Of a stretch of 64,000 nt of DNA, positions 34,665 through 47,126 are shown piece after piece. Numbering within the stretch: position 1 is the stretch's first letter; each line of letters begins with the position of its first letter. The notes beneath the pieces were generated by a model. That model worked only from the letters and a program-made list of their open reading frames with translations, was not told where the DNA came from and searched no databases. Made by a program: the position numbers and the translations under genes. The DNA is taken from NCBI GenBank assembly GCA_025403435.1, contig CM046345.1, positions 3,355,052 through 3,419,051 on the forward strand. Direction: 5' to 3'. Source of the stretch: Artocarpus heterophyllus (taxonomy: Eukaryota; Streptophyta; Magnoliopsida; Rosales; Moraceae).

Positions 34665-35122
34665 ATACCCATCTTTTTATACCTTCTGTTTTAGGTTAAT
34701 TCAAAAACTATATCTTCGGTTTTCGATTTCATTAAATGTATACCTTCAGATTAGATTTTATACACAAATTTATACCTTACCTCAATCAAGAGATGATTTT
34801 AATGACCAAACCAACCTTAAGTAACATATAAAAAAAATTTAAAACTTTCAAAAATTAAAACACACAAAACACATATTTTTGAAGGCATTCTATATATTTT
34901 TGAAAGCAAAACCTTAGTATAAAGTTTGTTTAAGTTTCTAAAGTCATCTTTTTTAATTTGAGGGTATTTTGGGTAATTTTTTAGGTCAAAATTAAAGATT
35001 AATTGGATAAATGTATAAATTTATGTATTAAATCTAATCTAAAGGTATAAATTGATGAGATAAAAAACCAAAGAAAATTGTTTGAATAAACTTAAAAATA
35101 CAAGGTATAAAAAGGTAAATAA
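34665..35122. mobile_element. Foldback MITE, copy 2
   Basis: The left arm contains CATCTTTTTATACCTTCTG and CCTTCAGATTAGATTTTATAC; the right arm, reverse complemented, contains CCTTTTTATACCTTGTATTTTTAAG and CCTTTAGATTAGATTTAATAC. Core words such as GAAGGCATTCTATA and AACACACAAAACACA are shared, inverted, with copy 1. No coding. Confidence 0.78.
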
Positions 35123-35458
35123 TCTAATATTTTACATTATCATTATAAGGCAATCATTTCCTTTTGATTTTTTATGAAGGAAGGAATATTCTTTCTTTAT
35201 TGTTAGCCAAAGTTGTGAAAATTAGTTTTTCTTGGCTCCGATTGAAACCAAATTAGTACAAATACACTTCATGATACGCACCTAACACTTTTTTTCTCTA
35301 AGACAACTGCCACTGACCCTCAAACAACTAATTAGCAAGTAAAAGTTGACTTATTTTGACAAATTTATATAACCCTGCCCTATAAGCATCTAAAGGTCTA
35401 CATTTTCTTGAGAAGGACAACCATAAATATCCCATATATATAAATATATGTGTGTGTG

Positions 35459-35492
<34 letters not shown>

Positions 35493-36015
35493 ACAAAGGG
35501 CAACTCAAATTAATTTAGAAATTTTGTGCATGATATGCAATGTAATAATCAGTGTCGTTTTGTCCAATTTTCAAAACTTTGCACGAGTCAAGATGAACAT
35601 GACGAATGAAGCAAATGGGAAATCAATTCTTTTCAGTTTATTTGTTGATTTAAAACAGAGTGCGGCGGGATATACATAAATAAGTTGAGAGAAATTAAAA
35701 TGGGTGTTACAAGCAAGCATTCTTACAATCGTAAGAAAGCACTAACTCTCATATATATAGATATATATATATATATATATATATATATCCACTCAAAAGA
35801 CATTTCTTCCAATGATCTCTATATGCTGACCCCATTGAGTTATGATGTTTATGTGTAATCTTTCACGGGTTCTATCAATCTGATACATCTATAGCGACAT
35901 CTCATCATGATAATTAATGAACTATTTGCAATTTGTGCCTTTTGGGAGTGAACTTAAAAGTCAAAACTCAGAAGCACCACAACAATATATCATGAGTATC
36001 TAAGTTAAAGATATG

Positions 36016-36050
<35 letters not shown>

Positions 36051-36840
36051 GTATGCATGTATAGTGTCCTTTGAAGGGTAGGGAAGGCTAAAAATTGCAT
36101 GGTGTGGAAATTAGGCAACAATTGATGAAATTGATAAGAATTTGCATTAAGGGCCAATGACCAATATGGCGTTATCCGTAGCGTTATTCGTTAAATGGAG
36201 ACATTGATCTAGCGTATGAATAAAAAATATACGCTTAAAATAAAAAAAAAGACAAGCAATTTGTTGTATTTCATCTTCAGTAACATCTAGTATATTAGTG
36301 TTAAGGCTTTTACTATGTAGAGAGAAAATGGTACAAGCGATCATGTTTGTGGATGGTAATGGAGAACCAAGGTTTCTTTTAGGCAGAGAATTTTTATGGA
36401 AACGTGACGATTAATCCACGCCTTGCGCTTGACAATAATGATCTCCTTTTATAGAGGAATGCTTATGACTTTAGTTTTCTGATTTCAACTAGGATTTAGG
36501 CTTCATTTGGTAGGGACGGAGAGGAGGAAAGATGAAGAGAGTTAAAAGGATGGAGAGGATTATAGAAATCATTTATGTTGTTTAATAAAAGAGATAAATA
36601 GATGGATGAATGAATATATGTTTAACTACTATATTGTCCTTTTTACCATTTTATATTAAAATTTTTTAAAAGATAAAATAGACTTTTTTACATATGATAT
36701 TTGGTTCAAAATGTTTAACAAATCTGACATTTTTCATAATTTTCCTTTTTCATAATTCCCTGATTGGAGTAATCGAATTCAATTCTTGAGTTTTATTAAG
36801 AAGTGTGCAGCCTAATATAATGTCCTATGAATTATTACCT
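35123..36840. other. Intergenic DNA with microsatellites
   Basis: Compound (TG)n(TA)n at about 35450-35491, (TA)n at 35757-35789, and (TA)n with (TG/TA) words at 36015-36065. A MITE-like end (TTCATTTGGTAGGGACGGAG) is seen at 36503. No gene recognised. Confidence 0.6.
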
Positions 36841-37393
36841 ACGTAGTGGATTATGGGATTGAAGCAAGAAACGCGCGTTGCAATGCCAGTGTTTGGGCGC
36901 TAGGAAATGGTGTGGTAGAAAGCACGCACTGGGGGGGCAAAATGAAAGGTGCGGCCACATGCTCATCAAGGCAATCCGAAGCGAAGCAATTTTCACTCGA
37001 CAGTGCTAGCTTAAGGGCACGGCTGGGCAAGGTCGTGGCTGGACACGAGAAAGTCCTTTTTTGGGTTTTTTTTTCTCTTTTTTGTAAACTTATAATAGGA
37101 CATTGTAGAGCTTATTATTGTACAATTTTTATCTTGTAAACTTCTTTATTATCATAGTGTATTATTCTGTAGTGGCTGAAAGTATACGCATTTCTTACAT
37201 TGAGGTTGAATCACTATAAATTTTGCATGTATGCTTGTTTATTTTTTGTCTTGCATATTTTACTCTCTGTAGAATCAGAAAGTCTAATTCACAACAACTT
37301 GTCAAAGAGCTAGTCATCTCTTGGTAAATTCTAATCAATCTTTTACAAAGACTCTCTGAGAAATCAATTTGTGAGTTGACCCATGGTCCTTTG
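36841..37393. other. GC-richer segment of unknown nature, interrupted by a solo LTR
   Basis: The 97-codon plus frame 36846-37139 has no family I recognise and ends in a hydrophobic T-rich stretch. The segment contains long T-tracts followed by TTGAATCACTATAAATTTTGCATG, a layout reminiscent of retroelement LTRs, but I found no second copy or clear termini. The solo LTR at 37394 is inserted in its right part, and the flank continues at 39318. Confidence 0.35.
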
Positions 37394-39312
37394 TATTGGG
37401 TTTAGTGCCCTAAAAGCTATGACATTATACATATTATTAATAAATAAATAAATAAAGTGACATTTATAATTATTTTGGTTGTTTATATGTGTTATGAATA
37501 CATTTATAAACATCAAGAAAATTCCATGATTATTTATGTGACTATAAATTTAGCATATAAGTGTTGTATGCTTAGGGATAAAATTTATAGATAATAATCT
37601 AAATAATCCATCATAATTAATTAAAGTTTGGGATCTTTAATTAAATATTACAAGTATGGTCCAATCTCATTTAAAATAAAATAGTCATTATCCGGGCTAT
37701 TAATGTAGAGACATTAGATTTGATGTACTTTATCTAATGAGATTATATAAAACTGGACCAGATAAATTATGAATTAATAGAGTATTCAAATTTATCACTA
37801 TGATGATCATATATTTGACAGTCTTAATCTTGAGTATTTATTAGACTCCTATTTATGACATTATGTTTTTTGACTTGCATGATAAGATTTTTCTAAGCAC
37901 AGATCATAACTTAACATCTTGGAAACATAATATAATAAATAGCTGGGAATAATATTATATAGATATAGAATCCATTCCTTCCCTATGGAAGTTAGAAAAA
38001 TAGTTCTCTTGAGTGATAATTCGATGTTTGAATAGTAGAGCGCTCGTTCATAATAAGATTATGAATTAACTGTTTATTAGAGGATTATTAAAACTCAAGG
38101 ATAAAGATATAATAAGATAGGTAAATGGAAATTGAACCTAGCTCTTATTATGAACTATTTATGGAGGTCTGACTTATATATAATGATTATATCAATGGAC
38201 TACTCGTTAATTTTTTTTGAGTAATTTTACTATAACTTCAAGAGTTCAGTTTCAGGCTTTTAGTGGAGTAACACTGAAACTAATAAATTTGACACATTAA
38301 TCAAAGAGTTTAATTAATTGTCAAATTTATTAGACCTTAGGTTGTAGGTCCATAGGTCTCCAATACCACATCTGTAACACTATATTGGATTTATGTATAG
38401 AATAAATTATACATATTTAATTTAGAATTATTGAATTCTGAATTAATTATTTCACACTTGAATTATTAATGTTACATAAAAAAATATTCTCTGTGACACA
38501 TAATGTAATGTCATAAATGTTGTCACATTTAACTAAGCATTAGTTAATTAATTGATTAATTATTTTAAAAATCTATTCTTAAATAAATGTGATTTATTTT
38601 TGAATTTAGATTTATATATATATATATTTTGAACCAAATCTTTTATATATATATATATAAGATTTTATAATATATTAATATATATATATACATATGTTAC
38701 TTTTTGAAACAGTTTACGTTTCAACGTAAACGTTTATTATATATATATATATATATATATTAAATGAATCACGTTGTGATTCAGGAATTAAAAAAAAAAG
38801 GAGAAAGTAAAATGGTTACAATCATGTAAAATATATACTTTTTCTATACATATGATACGGTAGTTATTTTAAATTTGAAATTAATTGACTAATTATTAAT
38901 GACTCAGATATAAAAAGGGAGAGATAACAATTATCTCAAAAGTTTTTTCATTCATGTAACTTTTGCAAAACACTCAGAGAAAAAAACTGAGAGTTCTTCT
39001 CTGAAAAAAAAAAGATCTGCTATCTCATGTGTTGAGTACATAGCAAATTCAGAAAAGTGTGAGGAAAATTCATTCTTGTAGTTTGACGCCCACTCATCTT
39101 TCCATTGGTGTGGAGGTCTGGATTGAAAGATCGTGGTGTCAAAGAGGAAAGCTAAGATACCCTGATAGTCTTCAAAAGGTTAGTAAAATTCCCAAAGCTT
39201 TCTATTATTAATTAAAATTATATATCTATTCCCGATGAACAAAGTTTTCAGAAAAAATTTTATTTGTCAACGATCCGTTCCTTCTGCTGCGTTTCATATT
39301 TTAATTCCAACA
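37394..39312 (+). mobile_element. Solo LTR of a copia-type element (1919 bp)
   Basis: Flanked by a perfect 5-bp target duplication CTTTG (37389-37393, 39313-39317). It starts TATTGGGTTTAGTGCCC, one base off the TGTTGGG of its relative, and ends AATTCCAACA. It aligns over its whole length with the LTR at 61903-63838, which is followed by a primer binding site. No primer site or coding region follows here, so internal DNA was lost, presumably by LTR-LTR recombination. Confidence 0.92.
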
Positions 39313-39345
39313 CTTTGTTGCCTTTCTTTATGGACTCAATTCAAA

Positions 39346-39465
39346 TTGACATATGTATGCGGTTGTAGATATAGCTTAGTAGTAAAATAACATCCGACTC
39401 TATTTAAGGGTGAAGAGTTTGAATCTTCTATTCCCAAGTTAAAAAAAAAAAGGTTGACATGTGTA
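39346..39465 (+). mobile_element. tRNA-derived SINE with target duplications
   Basis: A body of about 96 bp (39358-39453) has an A-box-like TAGCTTAGTAGTAA, a B-box-like GAGTTTGAATCTTC and a terminal A-run. Flanking duplications TTGACATATGTA (39346-39357) and TTGACATGTGTA (39454-39465) differ at one base. Pol III boxes, A tail and 12-nt duplications together support a SINE retroposed by LINE machinery. A second copy is at 53458. Confidence 0.85.
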
Positions 39466-39469
39466 GGAG

Positions 39470-41185
39470 TGAGATGGAGGTGCGAAATCTGTTTCAATAG
39501 AAAACAAATTGCTTAATATTAGTTGAGGCCCCTGATGAATCACACTAGGGTCCCCACCGAACTCAATCACGATATCATCCGGAAGACTTTGTTCATGATA
39601 TCATAATGATTGTGCACACTACTAATTGACCTACAAAATTGGAAAGCAAAGGCTAAACATTATTGTAGAAATATTGGAGCTAGCTACAGAACAAAGTATT
39701 GATGAAGAACAAAGCAATCTCAGCTTTATGGTTGACCCCCAAGCCCCAATATTCCAACTTTGGGCCCTTGGTCTTATAATTTGTCCTTGTCAAATATAGT
39801 CAAAAATGGAAAGAGTATTTTTAGCGTATTGGGATATGACATGATACCATATCGATGTCGCCCTTATATTTTGCCAATGAAAACAACCAAAGTGTATTGC
39901 ACTAGATAAAAGAAGATACCACATACATAAAAGATTGCATCATTTATATGCTATTTAAGCTAATTAGTACGTAGCATAAATAAATTCTCATACTTCTTTT
40001 TTTCTTTCTCAATTGAAGAGTGAGAAGACTTAAAAGTGCATCTTAATTTTCAATATCTTGAAGATATAGCTATAGGTATAGCTATACACTTAGTCAACCC
40101 CAAGTTGACCAACTGGATGAAACGTTTCTTCACCTAGCCTTCCTTGATAGTTGGCTTCTAGATGGGTTGAAGAAGGTTTTGTCATCATCTCTATAATTGA
40201 TGTATATGACATGAATGTGATGATTAATTTTGAAGTGCTTTTTTTTTTCCCCTTCTTTTGTTTATTTTTTTCAATTAATTATCCCAAATCTCTTAAGTAT
40301 CTTGAAAATGAAAGACAGGAAATTGAGGCCTTATTTCTATCTTATTTTTTTAATGTAAAAATACATAAGGAAGAGGAAATATTGAGGTCTTATATATCAT
40401 CAATGACCTATAATCATTTCTTTTTCATTTATATTTAAGAAGGTCAACATGATGATGACTTGATGAAATATTTGTTTTATAATTTGTGATCAATTTATTT
40501 AACTTATGGCATGTTTGAGCTGGAAAACGATCGTTAAACAAATGACACTTTCTACGAAAGGAAAAATATTGAACTAGCTTACAGAAATCTATTTCACTAG
40601 GATCAGTACTTAATATTTTTTAAAATTACATGTTATGCTACAATTTTAAAAATTGTATTTAGTTATGCCACACTTAAAAAAATTTATGCCATACTATCAT
40701 TCATATTATATGTTAAGCTGTGCCACAAATAAACATGTATAGCGTTTATAAAAACTAAATCTTAAAGGATGCCATTTACAAAAATTCCTTTCATGTTAAT
40801 TATACAAGGAGTACTGGTTATTCATGCTATTGTACACAACCCCATTAATTTGGTCTATTCTTCCCTTTATCAACAAAAGAGTGACTCATACTTTATCATC
40901 ATTAAAGATCTTCCCCATGTTAAATGGTAAATAAAAAATTCACCACTCTCACTTACTCCTAGTTGAATGTGGAAATATGTACTTTGGATTTGCATCATTT
41001 TAGCGTTAAAAAAAAGGGAAAATTTTTCAACCCAAAGTCGAGGCCGCGGGGTTCAAGACCCCAAATCTTGGCCCAAGATTTGAAAACCGACTTTAGCTAG
41101 GTCCAATAACTTTTGAGTGAGTAGAAAGGGTCTTTAGCCCGTTCTCTCTCTCTCTCTTTTAACACATCTCTATAAGTATCATTTA
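39470..41185. other. Intergenic DNA including a dispersed repeat copy
   Basis: Mostly AT-rich. 40600-40795 is the inverted copy of the repeat at 18836-19010. The 95-codon frame 40151-40438 has no recognisable motif and lies in low-complexity DNA. A short GC-rich stem-like segment lies near 41040-41075. Confidence 0.6.
40600..40795 (-). repeat. Dispersed repeat, copy 2 (inverted)
   Basis: Its reverse complement carries GGAATTTTTGTAAATGGC, TTTAAGATTTAGTTTTTATAAA, ATATAATATGAATGATA and AGTGTGGCATAA in the same order as 18836-19010. Noncoding. Confidence 0.65.
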
Positions 41186-41189
41186 GTTT

Positions 41190-41860
41190 TAAAGGCCGTT
41201 TGATACTTCATTTGAAACTGAGGTTTTAAATTATAAACTGTAACATATAAGAGTTTTATTCTATAATAGTTAATTATAGCATATAAGAGTTTTACATTGT
41301 TTATTGGTCTGAACTAGTTTTCTAAACAGCCTGTTAGCTTTTATGCTAGTTAGAATTAAAAAGAGGACATAATCCACGAGTGATGCCGATAGAAAATAAC
41401 ACTCTAATTAGGGCAGACATGATATGCACACAATGCTACAAAAAGTAACACCTTACTAATGGAATATTACTCAACTGACAAAAAAGATAAAACTAAATCA
41501 AACTGATATTATTTCAAAATTAAGCCGACGTTTTAAAAGTTATAGATCAAAGTAAAATTTTAGAACCTGAGATTGAGAGCTAAGAAAGAACTCTTTGGTG
41601 TGTGTATTTGCCAAACAGAATGATTATTAAAATAGAGGGTGGTCTACATATATTCAATACAATGGGACTTATTCGAACCCACAATTTTATCAATGAATAT
41701 AAGCGCTCTTATGGATTATTCTGAGATGTTTGGAAGCATTGGTTCTATTAATTTTAGTTAAAAATATTATAACATGAAAAAAATTTATAGTATAGTAACT
41801 AAAAGTTTTGATTGAAATACTAACAATATCAAACACTTTATAAATATCTAGGTACCTGGT
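41190..41860. mobile_element. Two MITE-like fragments of the TGTAGCATA family
   Basis: About 41192-41335 carries GGCCGTTTGATACTTC, two AGCATATAAGAGTTTTA words and a CTAAACAGCC end. About 41725-41850 starts GATGTTTGGAAGCATTGGTTCT. Both are short, AT-rich and noncoding. Confidence 0.45.
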
Positions 41861-41885
41861 ATTTGTTAGCTCAATATATATACAT

Positions 41886-41890
41886 AGTTA

Positions 41891-41956
<66 letters not shown>
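41886..41956. repeat. Long (AT)n microsatellite
   Basis: About 70 bases of almost pure alternating AT, the longest such run in the window. Confidence 0.95.
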
Positions 41957-41958
<2 letters not shown>

Positions 41959-42193
41959 TTCAAATAGCAAACCTATGTTGGCTTTCATGCTCGTAAAACA
42001 TGACCACACGGTGAAATATATTCCTTGCAAGGGAACTTAGGGAAGTTTTTTTTTTTTTCTTCTTTTTTTCCCCCTCTTTACAAGCGAAGTTATTGAGGTC
42101 TTATATATGTGGATCCCACATCAAGATGTTGAAAACGACACTGTAAAATAAGCACCAATTAACTGCTTGAGAAAGCGTCGCTTCCATCATTCC

Positions 42194-42320
42194 ATGTTCC
42201 ATCTTAATTAAGCTGCAGGCTAATATTCTCATTAATTTGTGGATTCTATCATTGGCCTGCAGCTTAATTAAGATGGAACATGAATATATATATATATATA
42301 TTCTCATTAATTTGTGGATT
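42194..42320. repeat. Perfect 27-bp inverted repeat with duplicated spacer
   Basis: 42194-42220 and 42255-42281 are exact reverse complements, with CTGCAGG/CCTGCAG at the inner ends and a 34-bp spacer. Part of the spacer (TTCTCATTAATTTGTGGATT) recurs directly at 42301-42320, after a (TA)n run. No transposon termini are seen, and the order arm, spacer, inverted arm, repeated spacer suggests template switching. Confidence 0.93.
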
Positions 42321-43410
42321 ATATATATATATAAGTAAAACGAGAATGCGTGTCAAGTAAAAGATATGTATCTTATCACGATCTTTTATCTTTTTTTCGT
42401 AGTTTTGTGGGATTCAAGTTTGTAGCTGGCCAAGTTTGATTTGAAGAAATCTAGAGAACATTTTCGGCTTTTTAAAACTAAATAACAAGAAATACCAACC
42501 ATATTCCTCCCCCCAACTGAAAGAAGGGAGGAGCTTTTCAAAAGAAAAAGCAGAAATGGAATTCGGTAACCAGCAGCAACGACTTCTTCTTCTCCAGCAT
42601 ATTATGCCGCTGGACTTGTGGTAGAATCAAGATAGGCCTTCTCTTACATACCTTTTTTCTTGGCTCTATTAGTAAGGTCATCGACCTTAATTGTACGATT
42701 TAAATCAGTTGATGACACTTGTAAAATGATTGTAACAGTGTTATTGCAAAAAAAAATCTTCTTATAGTATTTAGCCTATATGAAAAATACAGTCTCTAAT
42801 TTCAATCTTGCAGTCCCAATTAATAATGTTATGGGACCCTCCAATAGGGTGCTCCAATTTTTGTAGAATCTTTATTTATTTATTTTTTAATAAATGAAGA
42901 GGGATGCCCACTAAGCAATGCAAACAAACCCCACTCCAATTTTTTTAAATAAAAATATTATTGTTGAATCTCCCGAATATGCAAATTTTATCTCGAAATA
43001 ATTAAACAATTTATATGTAGGACGTGTAGTTGCAATGTTCCTATCATGCACGCTCTTAATATATAGAAAACTTTAAGGTAAGTGGGACATATGATGTGGA
43101 TGGTTTAACTTCCATACACATATCATATGGCATGTGTCGACGACAAAGATATATACATAAAGATGTGCAGACATCTATGATCAATATCATGTTTGTATCA
43201 GGTGAGGAAACCTAAAATTGGTTTCCTACAATGTGAATTGTGAACCAATTGTATGTTACTTTGCTTTCCTACCATAAAGCTTGTGGGCAAATTCATGCAT
43301 GTTTGTTGATATTTAACATATGCATGTGCATGTGGATTTGGCCTTTTTATATATAGCCAATGCCCTTATGTCTTATATGTAAAGGTTCGGTAACTGTCAC
43401 AGTGGTCACC

Positions 43411-43460
<50 letters not shown>

Positions 43461-45487
43461 CGTATAATTTAGACATCATGAGTGCAGTACCATGCAATAT
43501 GGTTTCTTACTACAAAAAGCTAACCCCTTTAATGTCAGAAATTAGAAATCTTAATTCTAGCCGCAGCAAACAAAAATGCGAGAAGGAAAAATGAGTAGAA
43601 AAACAAACTTAACATTTAATATATTAAAATGAATCACTTTCCGTATTTCTTGCATTTAGAGGAATGAACGGTTCATATAAAATATCTTCTATTGAGGCAT
43701 TAGAAAGAACGAGACAAAAAAATAAGTAAGAAAGAACGAAGATCATAGTCAAATTTTTTTAATTTATAAATGACAAATCGGTTGTGTTATTATAAGATGG
43801 GGCAAGCATAGAATTTTAGAATTTTAAGAGAGTCCAATTATAAATTTTGCAATAGATTTTACAAATAAAATAATAAAAAAAAGTTTGGTGAGGCGACCGT
43901 TTAACCTCGGCTGTATGTGGCTCCTTCTCTGTACCATAGCTTCCCTCAAATGTGTCTTCTTTTGACCTTTCACACGTACGCCTTTCAGGTTCAGATCCTT
44001 CTTGCCTCTGTTTAAATCGAGCACTATTGACGCTATGCTATCCAAGTCAAAAAAGGTAAACTGATAGTGCGATTGAAGTCGGCAATTATGCAATTGCTAA
44101 AAAAATGACAAATATTATTCTGGAGAGGAAAAAGACCTATGCTTTGTTCTAAAAATGAAAAAGAATTAATTCAAACTGCGTAAATTATCAAGTGTTGATA
44201 ATGTTTATGCTCTCCTTTAGTCTTACGTTGATATGATAAGTCATTATTAACATATCAGGATGAGTTAATAACTTATTATATCAGGAATCTTTTAATTGGC
44301 ATGAAATGTGAGTTATTTAGCGGTTGAGACACACTAATTAAAATATTGTTGGGATGTGCTAAAGCTTCCCGATATAATAAGTTATTCTCTTCCTTTTGTT
44401 TTAAAAAAGTGGTTAATTAGTGATTATAAGCATAATTTAACGATAAAACTACATCTTCTTTTTTTTCAAAATTTCAATCATGAAACACACTTTTTTTTAG
44501 AAAAAAAATATACAATGAATTATAGGACAAACAACCAAAATTATGAGAATCTCTAGAAACTAGGTAAACTTAGCATATCCATAGGCTGTATTAAAAAAAA
44601 AAAGCTATAATTTATCCGGTCGGCACCACAACATTTTAGGTGCATTTATTCTCATAAAAGGGAAAGAAAAAAAAAATGAGAAATCACCTTTTCCATCGAA
44701 TCATAAGCCCCGCAAAATATTAGGAATGAGAGAAAAGGAATATCAATTATTGCATTTTTTATATTGATTCTTCGTTAAAAGAAATAAACGTCAAATTTAA
44801 TAATATACCTTTAAGTTCACATTATAAGCCAATGATTTTCTATGTTGATAAAAACGTATTTTTTAATAAACACTAGAAAGAAAATTAGATTTTTTTTTTG
44901 TCGTTATATCTACACCATCTAATAGATTAATAAACACTGTAAAGTGAGTCAATGATTTTCATTTATATATGTTCCTTTATGTATTGTTTCTAATCCTATT
45001 ACATTTATTAATTGGTAAACATGCGATTAAATTCTGTTGTGAACACCTTGGTTGGTCATGTTTTCCATAAAAAAAAAAAAGTGAAATATTTTAAAGGTGA
45101 TTTGTCTTAAAATTCTATATTTGCGTTATATATGCTTAAGTTCTGAATGACATAATGACTTATTTCAAAGTAAACATGATACAAGGTCAGATGTGGATAT
45201 TTGGAAAGGCACACATCCAAAACTTGTACTATAATTATATAATTAGAAATTTACAATATATGGTTAATTATCATAATCCTCATAATCATGATCTCTTCAA
45301 ATAGAGATGCATGCTTCCCACAAATTTATATATATGTAAAGAAAAATGAAAAATAAAAAGGTAAAAAGAGGCAGACAACAAAAAGCAATCCCATGATAAC
45401 AAACAAGAAAATAGATAATAAGGGAGAAACTCCAAATTGTATTATATATATAATGATGTCTATATATATATATATGTATATATATAA
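42321..45487. other. Intergenic DNA, no gene recognised
   Basis: AT-rich with (TA)n at 43411-43457. The 89-codon minus frame 43824-44093 and a short frame starting 42556 (MEFGNQQQRLLLLQH, 23 codons) have no family I can name. 45300-45487 is probably the 3' flank of the LBD gene. Confidence 0.6.
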
Positions 45488-47088
45488 CTAGCATGACCAT
45501 AAAGACTCTTCCATATTGTGCTGATTATGATGGTCTACCACCATGTCCATGGTAAAAAAGGACTTGGTAGTATTATGCAGCTTGGTTGAAGAAGTGCCAT
45601 TATTTCCTGATAGGTTGGTGGGTGGATCATTGGGTGTGGAAGGGAGTTGGTGCATTCTCATGTGGACTACTTCGGCTTGTGCTATAGCCAATTGGGTTTG
45701 AAGAACATCGACTTGTTGCTGTAAAGTTGATATGGCTCCAACACAGCCGTACACTGGATCTCTAACTCTTGCATTTGCTTCGTATACCATTGAGCTCACT
45801 GCATCAGTTCTCTGGTGCTCTGGAAGTTCCTGCATATGCGCAATTAATGAGATCTCGAACTCGAATTTTGAGAGCAGCTAGCATTGCATACATGTCCTAA
45901 CTTAAAAAAAATAAAATAAAATTAGAGACGATAATGAATAATCAGAAGGAATGATTCATTTATTATTAATATTAGTTATTCGCTGCGGGCTATTTTAAAT
46001 TATAGTTCATATGTATTCATATTTACGTATCATATGATAGAACAAATAAGTCTAGCTCATATATATTGCTAGTTTTTGATATCAGTCTTAAAGTATCATA
46101 TTGTTATTTTTTTATATTAATTATCTTTGAGTTGAAGGTTTGATAGAGGATGAGTTTTCTAATGGATGTCAATTTAATTGGGATGTATTAGTGGTCTCGA
46201 ATATTAGTTGCCTTCTCTCACTATTTACTTAAAAAATTATTATTTTTATATTAATATAAGGAGAAGAATTAGTATCAAGATTTTCAAGACATACCACTTA
46301 GGTTGGTACTCCCCAAAAAATCCGACTTCCCTCCCATACTGCTATGTGATAATTGTAATGTTTTGCATATACTTATTTTTTTTCCTAATCTCTAGAAATG
46401 ATGAGCAAGAATGCTTTAATTATGTGAAAAAAGAAAAGAAAAGAAAACTAGTTTTAGAGAGCTTATAGCCTATTGAATTTACGAAATGGGTCATGACAAC
46501 AAGTCCGTCACTCCCAATTGTGAACTCCAACAAGTAAAGTTTTTGCAGCAAAATCATGGTGTGTGTGGAATAAACCTTTCTTGGTCAAAAAAGTACTTTG
46601 GACACTGAAAATTCCATTATCTAAATTTAACTCAAAAAAGGTAAAGTACCTTAAAAAAAGATAAATAAAAAGAATGTATATATGACGTATTACTAGCCCT
46701 ATCTTCTGTATTGGCGTGCACCGGATCGATGTGACAATAAAAAGATGGGGATAGCTAAGAAATTTAAAGCTTGATTAAAAAGCAATATTATAGATAAAAT
46801 AAATCCATCATCATGATTAATAATCCCTTAAGGTCATTAGGTGCATGAACATATCTTTATATCTTTATAAGTTATTTGGTGGATCACATGTTGATTGGAT
46901 TTGACAATAATATTATTATTCAACAGCATATTGATTTCTCGATTGATGTATATTTCAATTCCAAATTAAACCATCCAAATTAACAAAATATCTTAATTAT
47001 TAAGCATCAATTTACATACATATATCTATATTCACAATATCATCTTGACGTCATGATTATTGCATAAATTTATTTCATAATCTTCCAA

Positions 47089-47126
<38 letters not shown>

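Noticed and set aside
41035..41110. Possible tRNA gene or SINE head (GGGGTTCAAGACCCC)
   Set aside because: The B-box-like word sits in a local stem but there is no A box at the proper distance, no cloverleaf and no A tail.
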